Origin: Chthonobacter rhizosphaerae
Lineage (GTDB): Bacteria; Pseudomonadota; Alphaproteobacteria; Rhizobiales; Pleomorphomonadaceae
Reading direction: 5' to 3'
DNA length: 64,000 nt
Assembly: GCF_013839525.1 (NCBI RefSeq)
Contig: NZ_JACDIS010000002.1
Location: forward strand, 485,053 to 549,052
The number at the start of each line of letters is the position of its first letter. Within the stretch, counting starts at the first letter, position 1. The notes under the pieces were generated by a model that had not been told where the DNA came from, made no database searches, and saw nothing but the letters and a program-made list of their open reading frames with translations. The position numbers and the translations under genes are program-made. Positions 25,561-35,269 of the stretch are shown one piece after another.

Positions 25561-25961
25561 AGTAGCCCCCGCTTGTCCGGACATCAGGGAAACAATTCAA
25601 CTTTACCATGTCAAGGTGCGCGACCCTGGGTCGACCGGGATCGTTTTCTGGCTACGATCCATCGACGACCGCCACCTCGAAGTGTCAAGGGGAGATCCGG
25701 CGACGGCTGGACCGTTGCTTATCGCCGACTGTCGGACCGCTCCAGGCGGGGCGGTTCACCGTCCGCATCAGACCGGTTTGACGCAGCCTCGCGGTGCATC
25801 CAGGCGCTCCGGGCGGAGCCGCGGGGTCGCTGCCGACAGGGGCGAACGATCGGGGTCGGCGGTCGTTGATGTGATTGGAGCGCGCCGGGCCGTCGGGCTA
25901 GGGTGCCGCCCGAGTTCGCGCGGCGGTTTCGCCGCCCCTGCCGTTCCCCTGGAGCCTGCCC
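25561..25961. other. 401-bp divergent intergenic region
   Basis: It separates the low-GC methyltransferase (minus) from the FrnE-like gene (plus). AT content is higher on the methyltransferase side (25575-25690), matching that gene's composition, and normal beyond. There is no gene I can support; the ~98-codon open frame here has no ribosome-binding site or codon bias. I see no att site or transposase trace. Confidence 0.45.
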
Positions 25962-26636
25962 ATGTCCCGCCAAGCCGTTTCGCTCGATGTCGTGATCGAC
26001 GTCGTCTGCCCGTGGTGCTTCATCGGCAAGCGCCGGCTCGACCAGGCGATCGACCTCCTGGAGGACGACCTCGACATCTCGGTCACCTACCGGCCGTTCC
26101 AGTTGGATGCGAGCCTGCCGCCGGAGGGCATTCCGCGGCGCAAGTACATGCTGGACAAGTTCGGCGACCCGGGCCGAGTGGCGGAGGTGCACGCCCGGAT
26201 CGAGGCGGTCGGCACCGAGCTCGGCATCCCGTTCGCGTTCGAGCGGATCGAGACCGCGCCGAACACCATCGACGCCCATCGGATCGTGCGCTGGGCGCAG
26301 GCGGAGGGCCTCGGGGACGAGGCGGTCGAGCGCCTGTTCTCGCTTTATTTCTTGGAAGGGGCCGACCTCACCAGCCGCGACGTGCTCGTGGCCGCGGCCG
26401 TCGAGATCGGCCTCGACCGTGACGAGGTGGACGTGAAGTTCGACGAGGGGACGGACGTGGAGAGCATCCGCGCCGAGATCGCCTATGCGTCGAGCCTCGG
26501 CATCACCGGCGTGCCGTGCACCATCATCGCGGGCCGCTACGCGGTGTCGGGAGCGCAGACGCCGGACGTGCTCTCCGACGCGATCCGGCAGGTGATGGCT
26601 GAGATCGACCGCGCGGAAGGCGGCGGCGACGCCTGA
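25962..26636 (+). CDS. DsbA family oxidoreductase, FrnE-like
   Basis: A 224-residue thioredoxin-fold protein of the FrnE/2-hydroxychromene-2-carboxylate isomerase branch. The active-site 'CPWCFIGK' has Cys 16 and Cys 19, and the cis-Pro region is 'GITGVPCTIIAG' near residue 182, with an additional cysteine next to the cis-proline. There is no signal peptide, so it acts in the cytoplasm. The start ATG 25962 follows GGAG at 7 nt. FrnE in Deinococcus is a disulfide isomerase in stress response; that role here is inferred. It ends 18 bp from the convergent DUF502 gene. Confidence 0.9.
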   Translation: MSRQAVSLDVVIDVVCPWCFIGKRRLDQAIDLLEDDLDISVTYRPFQLDASLPPEGIPRRKYMLDKFGDPGRVAEVHARIEAVGTELGIPFAFERIETAPNTIDAHRIVRWAQAEGLGDEAVERLFSLYFLEGADLTSRDVLVAAAVEIGLDRDEVDVKFDEGTDVESIRAEIAYASSLGITGVPCTIIAGRYAVSGAQTPDVLSDAIRQVMAEIDRAEGGGDA

Positions 26637-26654
26637 CGGCCGGGGCGCCCGCGG

Positions 26655-27323
26655 TCAGGCCTGTTCCAGGACCCGCTTGGCGGCCGTTTCGACCCGCTCC
26701 TTGGCGACCTCGCCGGTTTCCGCCGACACGAGGCCGAAGGAGATGACGAGCTTGGCGGCGTCCTCCACCGTCATGTCGAGCGCGATCGTCTCCCGACGCG
26801 GCAGGAACAGCAGGAAGCCGCCGGTCGGGTTCGGCGTCGTCGGCACGAAGACCGTGACGGCCTCCTCGTCCACGGGAAGCCGGCCGCGCACCTCGCCCCG
26901 GGTCGGGCCGGCGACGAAGCCGATCGTCCAGAGGCCGCGGCGCGGGTATTCGAGGAGGACCGCGGTCTGGAAGGACGAGCCGCGCTCGGCGAGCACGGTC
27001 TCGAAGATCTGCTTGAGGCCGCGGTAGAGATTGCGCACCACCGGCATCCGATGGAGCATGTGCTCGCTGTAGCCGAAGAGGGTGCGCCCGACGATGTTGG
27101 CGGTCAGGAAGCCGATCGTCATGATCAGGACGACGCCGACGACCAGTCCGAAGCCCGGCACGGGGAACGGCAGGTAGGTGTCGGGATTGTAGCTGGCCGG
27201 CAGGTAGGGCTTGACCCAGCTGTCCACCCACGAGACCAGGGCCCAGGTGAGATAGAGGGTGATGCCGGCCGGACCGGCCACAACCAAACCGGTCAGGAAA
27301 TAGTTGCGCAGCCTCGTCACCAT
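26655..27323 (-). CDS. DUF502 family membrane protein
   Basis: A 222-residue protein with two N-terminal hydrophobic helices ('YFLTGLVVAGPAGITLYLTW' and 'VPGFGLVVGVVLIMTIGFL'), then a soluble domain with the DUF502 stretches 'IPVVRNLYRGLKQIFET'-like ('MPVVRNLYRGLKQIFETVL') and 'VFVPTTPNPTGGFLLFLPR'. The family function is unknown. It is divergent from the DUF454 gene and convergent with the FrnE-like gene. Confidence 0.92.
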   Translation of the reverse strand: MVTRLRNYFLTGLVVAGPAGITLYLTWALVSWVDSWVKPYLPASYNPDTYLPFPVPGFGLVVGVVLIMTIGFLTANIVGRTLFGYSEHMLHRMPVVRNLYRGLKQIFETVLAERGSSFQTAVLLEYPRRGLWTIGFVAGPTRGEVRGRLPVDEEAVTVFVPTTPNPTGGFLLFLPRRETIALDMTVEDAAKLVISFGLVSAETGEVAKERVETAAKRVLEQA

Positions 27324-27523
27324 GGTGGGCCCTCGGGAGACGCCGGCTCGGCACGGTCGCCGAGTCGCATGACGGTAGAAATGCTTCGGGTGTGGGCGAA
27401 ATGAGGCGCGAGCGTTGCCCGCGCCACCAGAGCATAAGCATATTGCCGCCGAACGACAGTCCGTCGGATCAAGAATCGCACCAGACCGGGCCGCGGCCCG
27501 GAGCGGAGCAAGCTGGAGCCCTG

Positions 27524-27880
27524 ATGCGCCTCCTGTACCTCGCCGCCGGCTACGTGTTCCTCGGCCTCGGCATCCTCGGGGCCTTCCTGCCGCTCCTGCC
27601 GACGACGATCTTCCTCATCCTGGCGGCGGCGGCCTTCGCCCGGTCGTCGCCGAAGCTGGAGGCGCGCCTCCTCGCCGACAAGCGCTTCGGCCCGCCGCTC
27701 CGGCGCTGGCGGGAGCGCGGCGCGATCGCCCCGACGGCCAAGCTGATGGCCCTTGGCGGCATGGCGGCGGGCTACCTGCTGTTCGCCCTGACCACGCGGC
27801 CGGCCCTGCCGATGGCGGGCGTTGTGGCCATCGTCATGCTGGGCTGCGCCGTCTACGTGGTGAGCCGGCCGAACGCCTGA
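27524..27880 (+). CDS. DUF454 (YbaN family) inner-membrane protein
   Basis: A 118-residue YbaN-type protein. The family hallmark 'GILGAFLPLLPTTIFLILAA' lies in the first hydrophobic segment, followed by 'AFARSSPKLEARLL' and two more hydrophobic segments. The frame is open from 27392, but ATG 27524 with GGAG at 7 nt gives the standard N-terminus MRLLYLAAGY. The function is unknown. Confidence 0.9.
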   Translation: MRLLYLAAGYVFLGLGILGAFLPLLPTTIFLILAAAAFARSSPKLEARLLADKRFGPPLRRWRERGAIAPTAKLMALGGMAAGYLLFALTTRPALPMAGVVAIVMLGCAVYVVSRPNA

Positions 27881-28011
27881 CCGGGTTTCCGGTGAAAAAA
27901 GCGGCTGGGGCATGGCGGGTCCGCACCTTATTCTTGCCGCAAGAGCCCTCTTCCCGTCTGATGTGGTGCAGAACGACGCGAGATTCGGCGGCGGCTAATG
28001 AGGCGTGCGGC

Positions 28012-28809
28012 GTGAGGGGCGGAGCCAACGACCCGTTCGATCCACTCGACCCCGAACGGGGGGAGCCGAGCGGATTCGTCGTGCTCGCCTGGTCCGGCCT
28101 GGCGGCCTTCGCGCTGCTGATGGCCATGGTGGCCTGGCAGTATGGCGCGCCGGACCGCAACGTGGTGGCCCGCACCATCGCGGACGACGCCGAGATCACC
28201 GGCAGCCTGTCCTCCGGCGTCGAACGGATCGGCGTCGCGTCCGACCGGTCCGACCTGCCGGACGCGCTCGCCGCCGCGAGCGGCGACCTCGACGCCGTGC
28301 GGGTGGAGAACGCGGGCCTGCGCCACACGGTCGAGGTGATGCGCGGCCAGATCGACGCCCTCTCGGAGCGGCTGAAGAGCCTGGAGGACCGGTTCGGCGA
28401 CCTCACCGGCAGCGTGTCGGCGCCGCCCGGCTCGGACAAGAAGGTGGTGCGCACGACCGCGGTCACGGCCACGCCGTCGGTGCCGGTGACGAATCGCGAC
28501 CGGGCGGCGCTCAACCCGGAGGCGCCGCCGGTGACGCGCACGCAGTTCGGCGTGGAGCTCGGCGTCTACCGGGATCTGGCATCGGTCCAGACGAGCTGGC
28601 GCACCCTGCTGGCGGGCCGGCCGGAGCTCTTCGACGGCCTCAGCCCGCTCGCCACGGTGCGCGACCGGGGCGGCCGGACGGAGCTGCTGCTGGTGGCGGG
28701 ACCGTTCCCGAACGCCGCGGCGGCGGCGGATCTCTGCGCGAAGGCGACGGCGACCGGGATCGGGTGCCTGCCGGCCTTCTACCTCGGCCAGCCGCTGGCG
28801 CTGCGCTGA
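28012..28809 (+). CDS. Single-pass membrane protein with coiled coil and SPOR-like C-terminus
   Basis: About 265 residues. A cytoplasmic acidic N-terminus (DPFDPLDPE) leads into one transmembrane helix (residues about 24-47, 'FVVLAWSGLAAFALLMAMVA'). A periplasmic region follows with a heptad-like segment ('VRVENAGLRHTVEVMRGQID', 'LSERLKSLEDRF') and a C-terminal domain of SPOR-like shape ('FGVELGVYRDLASVQTSW', 'LLLVAGPFPNAAAAADLCAK'). SPOR domains bind denuded peptidoglycan. GTG 28012 with GAGG at 8 nt is my choice of start; ATG 27961 would add 17 residues without a ribosome-binding site. The SPOR call is by pattern only. Confidence 0.7.
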   Translation: MRGGANDPFDPLDPERGEPSGFVVLAWSGLAAFALLMAMVAWQYGAPDRNVVARTIADDAEITGSLSSGVERIGVASDRSDLPDALAAASGDLDAVRVENAGLRHTVEVMRGQIDALSERLKSLEDRFGDLTGSVSAPPGSDKKVVRTTAVTATPSVPVTNRDRAALNPEAPPVTRTQFGVELGVYRDLASVQTSWRTLLAGRPELFDGLSPLATVRDRGGRTELLLVAGPFPNAAAAADLCAKATATGIGCLPAFYLGQPLALR

Positions 28810-28819
28810 CCGGGCCGCC

Positions 28820-29560
28820 TCAGCCGAGGGTCGCCAGGGTCGGGAAGGTTTCCAGAAGCCAGAACGAGATGGTCTGCATCTGGCCGGTCAGGAACATGAC
28901 GCCGGTCACCACGAGCACGGCCCCCATCACCTTCTCCACCCGGTCGAAGTGGGCGCGGAAGCGCTTCAGGAAGGCCATGAAGGGTCCGGCGAAGAAGGCC
29001 GACAGGATGAAGGGAACGCCGAGGCCGGCCGAATAGACGCCGAGCAGGAAGGCGCCCTCCCCGACCGTCTCGCGCGAGCCGGCGACGGTGAGGATGGTGG
29101 CGAGGATCGGCCCGATGCAGGGCGTCCAGCCGAACGCGAAGGCGAGCCCCATCACGTAGGCGCCCATGGGGCCGGCCTTGGCGCCGTGCGCCTGGAAGCG
29201 GGCCTCCCGGTACAGGAAGGCGAGGCGGAAGACGCCGAGGAAGTGCAGGCCCATCAGGATGATGACGACGCCCGCGATGGTGGCGAGCGTCATGGAGTGG
29301 CGGGCGATCAGCTGGCCCATGACGGAGGCCGTCGCCCCGAGGGTGATGAACACGGTCGCGAAGCCGAGCACGAAGGCGGCCGCCACGGCCACCACGCGCA
29401 GGCGCGCCACCCGGCGGCTCTCGGTCGGGTCGGTCAGTTCCTCGATGGTGGCGCCGGCCAGGAAGCCCAGATAGGGCGGCACGAGCGGCAGCACGCACGG
29501 GCTGACGAAGGAGATCAGGCCGGCGCCGAAGGCGGCGAGAAGGGTCACGTCCGAGGTCAT
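28820..29560 (-). CDS. ccdA: Cytochrome c biogenesis protein CcdA
   Basis: A 246-residue membrane protein with six hydrophobic helices that passes electrons from thioredoxin across the inner membrane. The two redox cysteines are in 'SFVSPCVLPLVPPY' (helix 1) and 'FGWTPCIGPIL' (helix 4). No thioredoxin-like partner gene adjoins it. It is convergent with the SPOR-like gene, 10 bp apart. Confidence 0.93.
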   Translation of the reverse strand: MTSDVTLLAAFGAGLISFVSPCVLPLVPPYLGFLAGATIEELTDPTESRRVARLRVVAVAAAFVLGFATVFITLGATASVMGQLIARHSMTLATIAGVVIILMGLHFLGVFRLAFLYREARFQAHGAKAGPMGAYVMGLAFAFGWTPCIGPILATILTVAGSRETVGEGAFLLGVYSAGLGVPFILSAFFAGPFMAFLKRFRAHFDRVEKVMGAVLVVTGVMFLTGQMQTISFWLLETFPTLATLG

Positions 29561-29670
29561 GGAATGGGTCGAGTGTCCTTGTCCGTCCGCGACTTCTACC
29601 GAAGACGGACCGCCGCCGTCGAGGCGGCGCCGCCGCTGAGGGCATCACGTCTGCGTCACCCGCCGGCCGG

Positions 29671-30399
29671 TCAGGCGACCGGCGCCGTCGCGGCCTTGTC
29701 GCTGACGATCATGCCGTCCACCAGATGAATGCGGCGTTGCATCCGCCCGGCGAGGTCCAGGTCGTGGGTCACCGCCACCACGGTGCGGCCTTCCCGGCGC
29801 ACGATGCCGTCCAGGATGTCGAACACCTGGCCGGTGGACTTGGTGTCGAGCGAGCCGGTCGGCTCGTCGGCGAGGATCAGCGGCGGATCGTTGGCGAGCG
29901 CCCGCGCCACCGCCACCCGCTGCCGCTGGCCGCCGGAGAGCTGGTCGGGCCGCTTGTGGCCGTGGTCGGCGAGCCCGAGCGAGGCGAGGATCTCCTCGGC
30001 GCGCGTGCGCATCTCCCGGTCGGAGCGGACGCCGAGCCGGCGCATGGGGATCATCACGTTGGCGAGCGCGCTGAACTCGGGCAGCAGGAAGTGGAACTGG
30101 AACACGAAGCCGATGGTGGCGAGCCGGAGCGAAGCCCGTTCGTCGTCGTCCATGCCGGCGGTCGCCTCGCCCCGGATCCGCACCTCGCCCGAGGTCGGGT
30201 GATCGAGGAGGCCGAGGAGATAGAGGAGCGACGACTTGCCGGAGCCGGACGGGCCGGTGATGGCCACGAACTCGCCCTTGCCGATGGTGAGGGTGGCGTC
30301 CTTGACGAGCGTCACCGGCACCGTGCCGCCGAGCACCCGGCCGGCGTGGAGGGCCTCGATTAGCGGCGGATCGCCGGGCGCGGCGGCGGGCGCGGTCAT
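29671..30399 (-). CDS. LolD/MacB-type ABC exporter ATPase
   Basis: A 242-residue ATPase: Walker A 'GPSGSGKSS', Q-loop region 'FVFQFHFLLPEFSALANV', signature 'LSGGQRQRV', Walker B 'LILADEPTGSLD' and H-loop 'VVAVTHDLDLAG'. The 'FHFLLPEF' segment resembles LolD. ATG 30399 overlaps the permease stop by four bases (ATGA). It is the third gene of the adaptor-permease-ATPase operon (32641 to 29671). The exported substrate is unknown. Confidence 0.9.
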   Translation of the reverse strand: MTAPAAAPGDPPLIEALHAGRVLGGTVPVTLVKDATLTIGKGEFVAITGPSGSGKSSLLYLLGLLDHPTSGEVRIRGEATAGMDDDERASLRLATIGFVFQFHFLLPEFSALANVMIPMRRLGVRSDREMRTRAEEILASLGLADHGHKRPDQLSGGQRQRVAVARALANDPPLILADEPTGSLDTKSTGQVFDILDGIVRREGRTVVAVTHDLDLAGRMQRRIHLVDGMIVSDKAATAPVA

Positions 30400-31637
30400 G
30401 TGGCCCCCCGGATGATGTCGACCGGGTTGAGCGAGGCGGCGCGCCGGGCCGGCAGGTAGCCGGCGATGGCGGCGGACGCCATGGCGAAGACGGCCGCGAG
30501 CGCGTAGTGCGTCCAGTCCACCGTCACCGGCAGGTGGGTCATCTCCACCTCGGCCTTCACCTCGAAGCGGATCGAGCCGAGCACCATGGTGAGCGCGAAG
30601 CCGAGCGCCCAGCCGAGGACCGAGCCGACCGTGCCCATGGCGAGCCCTTCCAGGAGGAACAGCCGGCGCATGTCCGCCGCCCGGAACCCGAGCGACTTCA
30701 GGATGGCGATGTCGCGGGCCTTCTCGTGGGTAATGGTGGACACGATGTTGAAGATGCCGAAGCCGGCGACGAGCAGGATGGCGCCGACCACGGTGTACAT
30801 GATCACGTTGCGCACGAAGATGGCCTCCAGGAGCGACTGGTTGGCCTCCTGCCAGGATTTGGCGTCGAGGGCCACCGTGCGCTCGATCCGGTCCGCCACC
30901 GCGTCGGCCTGATAGGGATCGTCGAGGGAGACCCGGATGTCCGAGATGGCGGACGATTGCTCGGCGAGCGTCTGGGCGTTCTTCAGGAAGACGTAGACCA
31001 TCACGTCGTCCTCGGCGGACACGCCGGAGTTGAAGATGCCGACGACCTTGAAGCGGCGGGCGATGCCCTGCGACGAGCTGAGCGTGACCGTGGAGCCGAC
31101 GCTGGCGCCGAGCTTCTCGGCGACGCCGTCGCCCATGATGATGCGCGAGGCGGTCGCCTTGAGGTCGGCGACACGGCCCTGGACCATGTTGTCGGCGAGC
31201 GGCGCCACGGTGACGTAGCGGTCCGGGTCGATGCCGATCACCTGCACGCCCACGTCGCTGCCGCCGTAGCGGGCGGTCGCCTGGAGGGCGAGCGTGCCGG
31301 AGACGCGCCCCGGCACCCACGAGCGGAGCGCCGATTCCACCGCCGCCGGGTTGAGGATGCCGCGCCGGTCGTCGCGGGGGCGCAGGCCCGAATAGGCGGC
31401 GGCGTCGAACACGTCGCTGGCCGGCTGGGGTCGGGGCTTGCGCGTGTCGACCGACACGGTGACGTGCGGATATTCGGTCACCAGGGTGTCGATGAGATCG
31501 TTCTGGCTGCCCTGCATCAGCGCCGCCATGGCGATGGAGAAGCCGACGCCGAGCGCCACGCCGAGCACGGACACCGCCGTCTGGCGGCCGCGTCCGGCGA
31601 TGTGGGTGAGCGCGAGGTCGAGAAGGAGCCGGATCAT
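30396..31637 (-). CDS. FtsX/LolC-type ABC exporter permease
   Basis: A 413-residue permease with an N-terminal helix, a large periplasmic domain (about residues 45-270) and three C-terminal helices forming an FtsX domain. The coupling segment is 'ARDIAILKSLGFRAADMRRLFLLEG'-type. ATG 31637 overlaps the adaptor stop by four bases. The open frame continues far upstream, but only as antisense or shadow of the adaptor and pyrB. Together with the HlyD adaptor it resembles DevBCA or MacAB-type export systems. Confidence 0.9.
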   Translation of the reverse strand: MIRLLLDLALTHIAGRGRQTAVSVLGVALGVGFSIAMAALMQGSQNDLIDTLVTEYPHVTVSVDTRKPRPQPASDVFDAAAYSGLRPRDDRRGILNPAAVESALRSWVPGRVSGTLALQATARYGGSDVGVQVIGIDPDRYVTVAPLADNMVQGRVADLKATASRIIMGDGVAEKLGASVGSTVTLSSSQGIARRFKVVGIFNSGVSAEDDVMVYVFLKNAQTLAEQSSAISDIRVSLDDPYQADAVADRIERTVALDAKSWQEANQSLLEAIFVRNVIMYTVVGAILLVAGFGIFNIVSTITHEKARDIAILKSLGFRAADMRRLFLLEGLAMGTVGSVLGWALGFALTMVLGSIRFEVKAEVEMTHLPVTVDWTHYALAAVFAMASAAIAGYLPARRAASLNPVDIIRGAT

Positions 31638-32641
31638 GAGGCCGCCTCCACGCCGACCCGGTCGCCGGGCTTCAGGCCGTCCGGCACGGGCATGACGATC
31701 CTCTCGCCGCCGGAGAGGCCATCGGTGACCTGCACGGTCTCCAGGCCCCGGATGCCCACCGTCACCGGCCGCCGCTCGACCACGTCGCCCGGGCCGACAA
31801 CGAAGACCGCCCCGTCGACGACGGCGGTGGTCGGCACGACGACGGCGTTCTCCACGTCGCGGACGACGATGTTGGCGTCCACCGACATGCCGATGAAGAG
31901 CGGCGTGTCGTCCGGAAGGGAGAGCCGGACCCGGTAGGTCTTCAGCACCGGGTCGCCCTTCGGGGTCAGCGAGGCGACGGTCGCCGACAGGGGCTGGCCC
32001 GGAAAGGCGTCGGCGCGCAAAAGGACCGCCTGTCCCGGCCGCACGCGGGGAATGTCCTCCTCGTTCACCTCGGCCACCACTTCCAGGGGCCGCGGGTTGC
32101 CGACCCAGGCGAGCGCCTCCCCCTCCCCGGCGATCTCGCCCACGGAGGCGTCGAGCCGCAGCACCTGGCCGGCGATGGGCGCGGTGATCAGGTGGTCGTT
32201 CGCCTGTTCCTTCAGGGCGGCGAGCGAGGCCTCGATCTGGGCGAGCTCGGCGGCCGAGCGCTCCCACGCCTGCTCGCTGCCGACCCGCCGTTCGAACAGG
32301 TCCGCCGCCCGCTGCAGCTCCTTGGAGGCGAGGACGCGCCGGGCCTCCAGCTCCTGGAGCTTCGCCCGGATCTCGCTGTCGTCGAGCCGGGCGAGCAGGT
32401 GGCCGGCCTCGACGGCCTCGCCCTCGCAGTCGCAGATCTCCACGATCCGCTCCCGCACGAGGCTGGTGACCTTTGCCCAGCGCCGGGGCTCCACCACGCC
32501 GGAGGCGTAGACGATCTCCGCCGCCGTGCCGCGGGTCGCCTCCACGGTCGCGACGGTCGGCGGCCGGGCGGTGGCGTACCAGACGCCGGCGCCGCCGAGA
32601 GCGGCGACGAGGACAAGGGCGATGAGAGACGTCCGACGCAT
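31634..32641 (-). CDS. HlyD/MacA-type periplasmic adaptor protein
   Basis: A 335-residue membrane-fusion protein with an N-terminal signal anchor ('[19 protein letters not shown]'), a barrel-sandwich domain ('[12 protein letters not shown]', with the partner half '[18 protein letters not shown]'), a short alpha-hairpin and a beta-barrel ('[18 protein letters not shown]'). It is the first gene of the export operon. A Cys pair (ICDCEG) lies just before the lipoyl-like half, which is unusual but not diagnostic. No outer-membrane TolC-like gene is next to it. Confidence 0.9.
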   Translation of the reverse strand: MRRTSLIALVLVAALGGAGVWYATARPPTVATVEATRGTAAEIVYASGVVEPRRWAKVTSLVRERIVEICDCEGEAVEAGHLLARLDDSEIRAKLQELEARRVLASKELQRAADLFERRVGSEQAWERSAAELAQIEASLAALKEQANDHLITAPIAGQVLRLDASVGEIAGEGEALAWVGNPRPLEVVAEVNEEDIPRVRPGQAVLLRADAFPGQPLSATVASLTPKGDPVLKTYRVRLSLPDDTPLFIGMSVDANIVVRDVENAVVVPTTAVVDGAVFVVGPGDVVERRPVTVGIRGLETVQVTDGLSGGERIVMPVPDGLKPGDRVGVEAAS

Positions 32642-32879
32642 GAGGCTCGTCCGTGCAGGTGGTCCGTGCGGGTCGTCCGGTCCGGGTGGTTTCGGGTCGG
32701 CGATCGCGCCTGTCTACCGCGCCGGCCCGGCGGCCGATATGATCTCGATCATGGGCACGCGGCGGGGGGCGGGCGCAACGCCGGCGTGCGGCCGACCGGC
32801 TGCCGGTCGGCGCGCCGGGGCTCATGGACACGCGCGCCGCCTTGCCCCCGGGCGTCGAACAGCCTATCACGCTGGCTTC

Positions 32880-33839
32880 ATGACCACGACCGCATACGGC
32901 TTCGACCGCCGCCACCTGCTCGGGATCGACGGGCTCACCCGCCTGGAGATCCTGGACCTCCTCGACCGCGCGGAAGCCAACGTCGAGATCGGCCGCCAGG
33001 CCAACAAGAAGCGCGACTCGCTGCGCGGGCGCACCCAGATCAACCTCTTCTTCGAAGCCTCGACGAGGACGCAGGCCTCGTTCGAGCTCGCCGGCAAGCG
33101 CCTGGGCGCCGACGTCATGAACATGGCCGTGGCGTCGTCGTCGGTGAAGAAGGGCGAAACCCTGATCGACACGGCGGCGACCCTGAACGCCATGAACCCG
33201 GACGTGATCGTCGTCCGGCACCATGCCTCGGGCGCCGTCGCCCTCCTCGCCCAGAAGGTGGACTGTTCCGTGGTGAACGCCGGCGACGGCGCCCACGAGC
33301 ACCCGACCCAGGCGCTCCTCGACGCGCTCACGATCCGCCGGCACAAGGGGCGGATCGAGCGGCTGACGGTCGCGATCTGCGGCGACATCCTGCACAGCCG
33401 GGTCGCCCGGTCGAACATCCTCCTCCTGACGGCGCTCGACGCGCGCGTGCGCCTCGTCGGGCCGTCGACGCTGATCCCGTCCGCCTTCCGGGACATGGGG
33501 CTGGAGGTCACCACCTCCATGCGGGAGGGCCTCAAGGACGCCGACATCGTCATGATGCTGCGCCTGCAGCGCGAGCGCATGCAGGGCTCGCTGGTGCCGT
33601 CCGTGCGGGAGTATTTCCGCTACTACGGGCTCGACCAGGAGAAGCTCGCCTTCGCCAAGCCCGACGCGCTGGTCATGCACCCGGGGCCGATGAACCGGGG
33701 CGTGGAGATCGACCCGCTGGTGGCCGACGGCCCCCAGAGCCTGATCCGGGAGCAGGTGGAGATGGGCGTCGCGGTCCGGATGGCGGTGCTGGAGGCCGTC
33801 GTCAACGGGCGCGGCGACAGCCAGGAGGGCACGGCGTGA
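32880..33839 (+). CDS. pyrB: Aspartate carbamoyltransferase catalytic chain
   Basis: Condenses carbamoyl phosphate and aspartate in pyrimidine synthesis. It has 319 residues with the carbamoyl phosphate motif '[13 protein letters not shown]' near residue 57, 'RHHASGA' near 116, '[10 protein letters not shown]' near 142 and 'HPGPMNRG' near the C-terminus, so it looks catalytically intact. ATG 32880 gives the usual N-terminus, though the ribosome-binding site is poor. It overlaps pyrC' by four bases (GTGA), as expected for subunits made together. No pyrI regulatory gene is present. Confidence 0.95.
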   Translation: MTTTAYGFDRRHLLGIDGLTRLEILDLLDRAEANVEIGRQANKKRDSLRGRTQINLFFEASTRTQASFELAGKRLGADVMNMAVASSSVKKGETLIDTAATLNAMNPDVIVVRHHASGAVALLAQKVDCSVVNAGDGAHEHPTQALLDALTIRRHKGRIERLTVAICGDILHSRVARSNILLLTALDARVRLVGPSTLIPSAFRDMGLEVTTSMREGLKDADIVMMLRLQRERMQGSLVPSVREYFRYYGLDQEKLAFAKPDALVMHPGPMNRGVEIDPLVADGPQSLIREQVEMGVAVRMAVLEAVVNGRGDSQEGTA

Positions 33840-35155
33840 CCGATCTCATGAAGCGCGCCGGCGACGTGCCGCCCCTCGTCATCGAGAACGCCCGGGTGGT
33901 CGACCCGTCGCGGGGGATCGACGCGGCCGGCGCGGTGGTCGCCATCGGCGGCGTCATCGCCGCCGCGGGGCCGGACGCGCTCAACCAGGGCCGGCCGGAC
34001 GGGGCGGTGGTCGTCGACGCCGCGGGCGCCGTGGCGGCGCCCGGGCTCGTGGACATGCGCGTGTTCGTGGGCGAGCCCGGCTTCGACCACCGGGAGACGT
34101 TCGCGTCCGCCTCCCGGGCGGCGCTGGCCGGCGGCATCACCACCATCGTGACCATGCCGGACACCCAGCCGGTGATCGACGACCCGGCGCTCGTCGACTA
34201 CGTGTTCCGCCGGGCGCGGGACACCGCGCAGGTGCGCGTGCGCCCGATGGCGGCGCTGACCAAGGGCCACGGCGGCCAGGAGATGACCGAGTTCGGCCTC
34301 CTGAAGGAGGCGGGCGCGGTGGGCTTCACCTCCGGCCGCCACATGGTGGCCAACGCCCAGGTGCTGCGGCGCGCCCTCACCTACGCCCGCGACTTCGACG
34401 CCCTCGTCTGCCACGTGCCGGAGGATCCGGACCTGAAGGGCTCCGGCGTGATGAACGCCGGCGACACGGCGGTGCGCCTCGGCCTCAGCGGCATCCCGGC
34501 GGAGGCGGAGAGCGTGGTGCTCGCCCGCGACCTGCGGCTCGCGCGCCTCGCCAAGGGCCGCTACCACGCCTCGCTGGTCTCCACCGCCGAGGCGGTGGAC
34601 CTCCTGCGCTGGGCCAAGGGCCAGGGCATCCAGGCGACCGCCGGGGTGGCGATCACCAACCTGACGCTGAACGAGATCGACGTCGGCGGCTACCGGACGT
34701 TCTTCAAGACGCAGCCGCCGCTGCGCTCCGAGGACGACCGTCTGGCGCTGGTCCGGGCGGTGGCGGACGGCATCATCGACGTGGTCGTGTCAAACCACGA
34801 TCCGCAGGACGTGGAGACCAAGCGCCAGCCGTTCGCCGAGGCGGCGGACGGGGCGGTCGGCCTGGAGACGCTGCTCGCCGCCGGCCTCAGGCTGGTGCAC
34901 GCGGGCGACGTGCCGCTCGCCCGGCTGATCGAGGCGACGTCCACCCGGCCGGCCGCGCTCCTCGGCCTCGACGCCGGCACCCTGCGGCCGGGCGCGCCGG
35001 CGGACCTGGTGCTGTTCGACCCGGACGAGCCGTGGGTGCTGTCGGAGGAGATGCTGCTGTCCCGGTCCAAGAACACGCCCTTCGAGGGCGCGCGCTTCAC
35101 GGGCCGGGTTCGCCGGACCGTGGTGGGCGGGAAGGTGGTGTTCGACCGGGCGTGA
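33836..35155 (+). CDS. Dihydroorotase-like PyrC' without the metal-binding residues
   Basis: A 439-residue amidohydrolase-fold protein encoded in overlap with pyrB. It has the dihydroorotase framework, but the metal ligands are missing: the usual DxHxHxREPG is '[10 protein letters not shown]' (residues about 67-76), the second-sphere histidine after 'STAE' reads '[11 protein letters not shown]', and the catalytic Asp motif (TDHAPH) is 'SNHDPQ'. This matches the inactive PyrC' of Pseudomonas, which is needed to assemble and activate PyrB (established for that genus; inferred here). A separate active dihydroorotase must be encoded outside the window. The start GTG 33836 overlaps the pyrB stop. 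Confidence 0.88.
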   Translation: MTDLMKRAGDVPPLVIENARVVDPSRGIDAAGAVVAIGGVIAAAGPDALNQGRPDGAVVVDAAGAVAAPGLVDMRVFVGEPGFDHRETFASASRAALAGGITTIVTMPDTQPVIDDPALVDYVFRRARDTAQVRVRPMAALTKGHGGQEMTEFGLLKEAGAVGFTSGRHMVANAQVLRRALTYARDFDALVCHVPEDPDLKGSGVMNAGDTAVRLGLSGIPAEAESVVLARDLRLARLAKGRYHASLVSTAEAVDLLRWAKGQGIQATAGVAITNLTLNEIDVGGYRTFFKTQPPLRSEDDRLALVRAVADGIIDVVVSNHDPQDVETKRQPFAEAADGAVGLETLLAAGLRLVHAGDVPLARLIEATSTRPAALLGLDAGTLRPGAPADLVLFDPDEPWVLSEEMLLSRSKNTPFEGARFTGRVRRTVVGGKVVFDRA

Positions 35156-35269
35156 CCGCCGGCCGGCGGAAGGCCGGCCGACGCGACGTCGCGCGCCCGC
35201 CTCGGACCGGTGACGGCGCGGCGGGCGTTTGCTACACCATGAGGCGAGAACTTTGGGGGACACCGCGCC

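Noticed and set aside
31638..33680. Extension of the FtsX-type permease frame upstream to more than 1000 codons
   Set aside because: The added portion is antisense to pyrB and out of frame with the HlyD gene. The ATG at 31637 with its 4-base overlap is the natural start.
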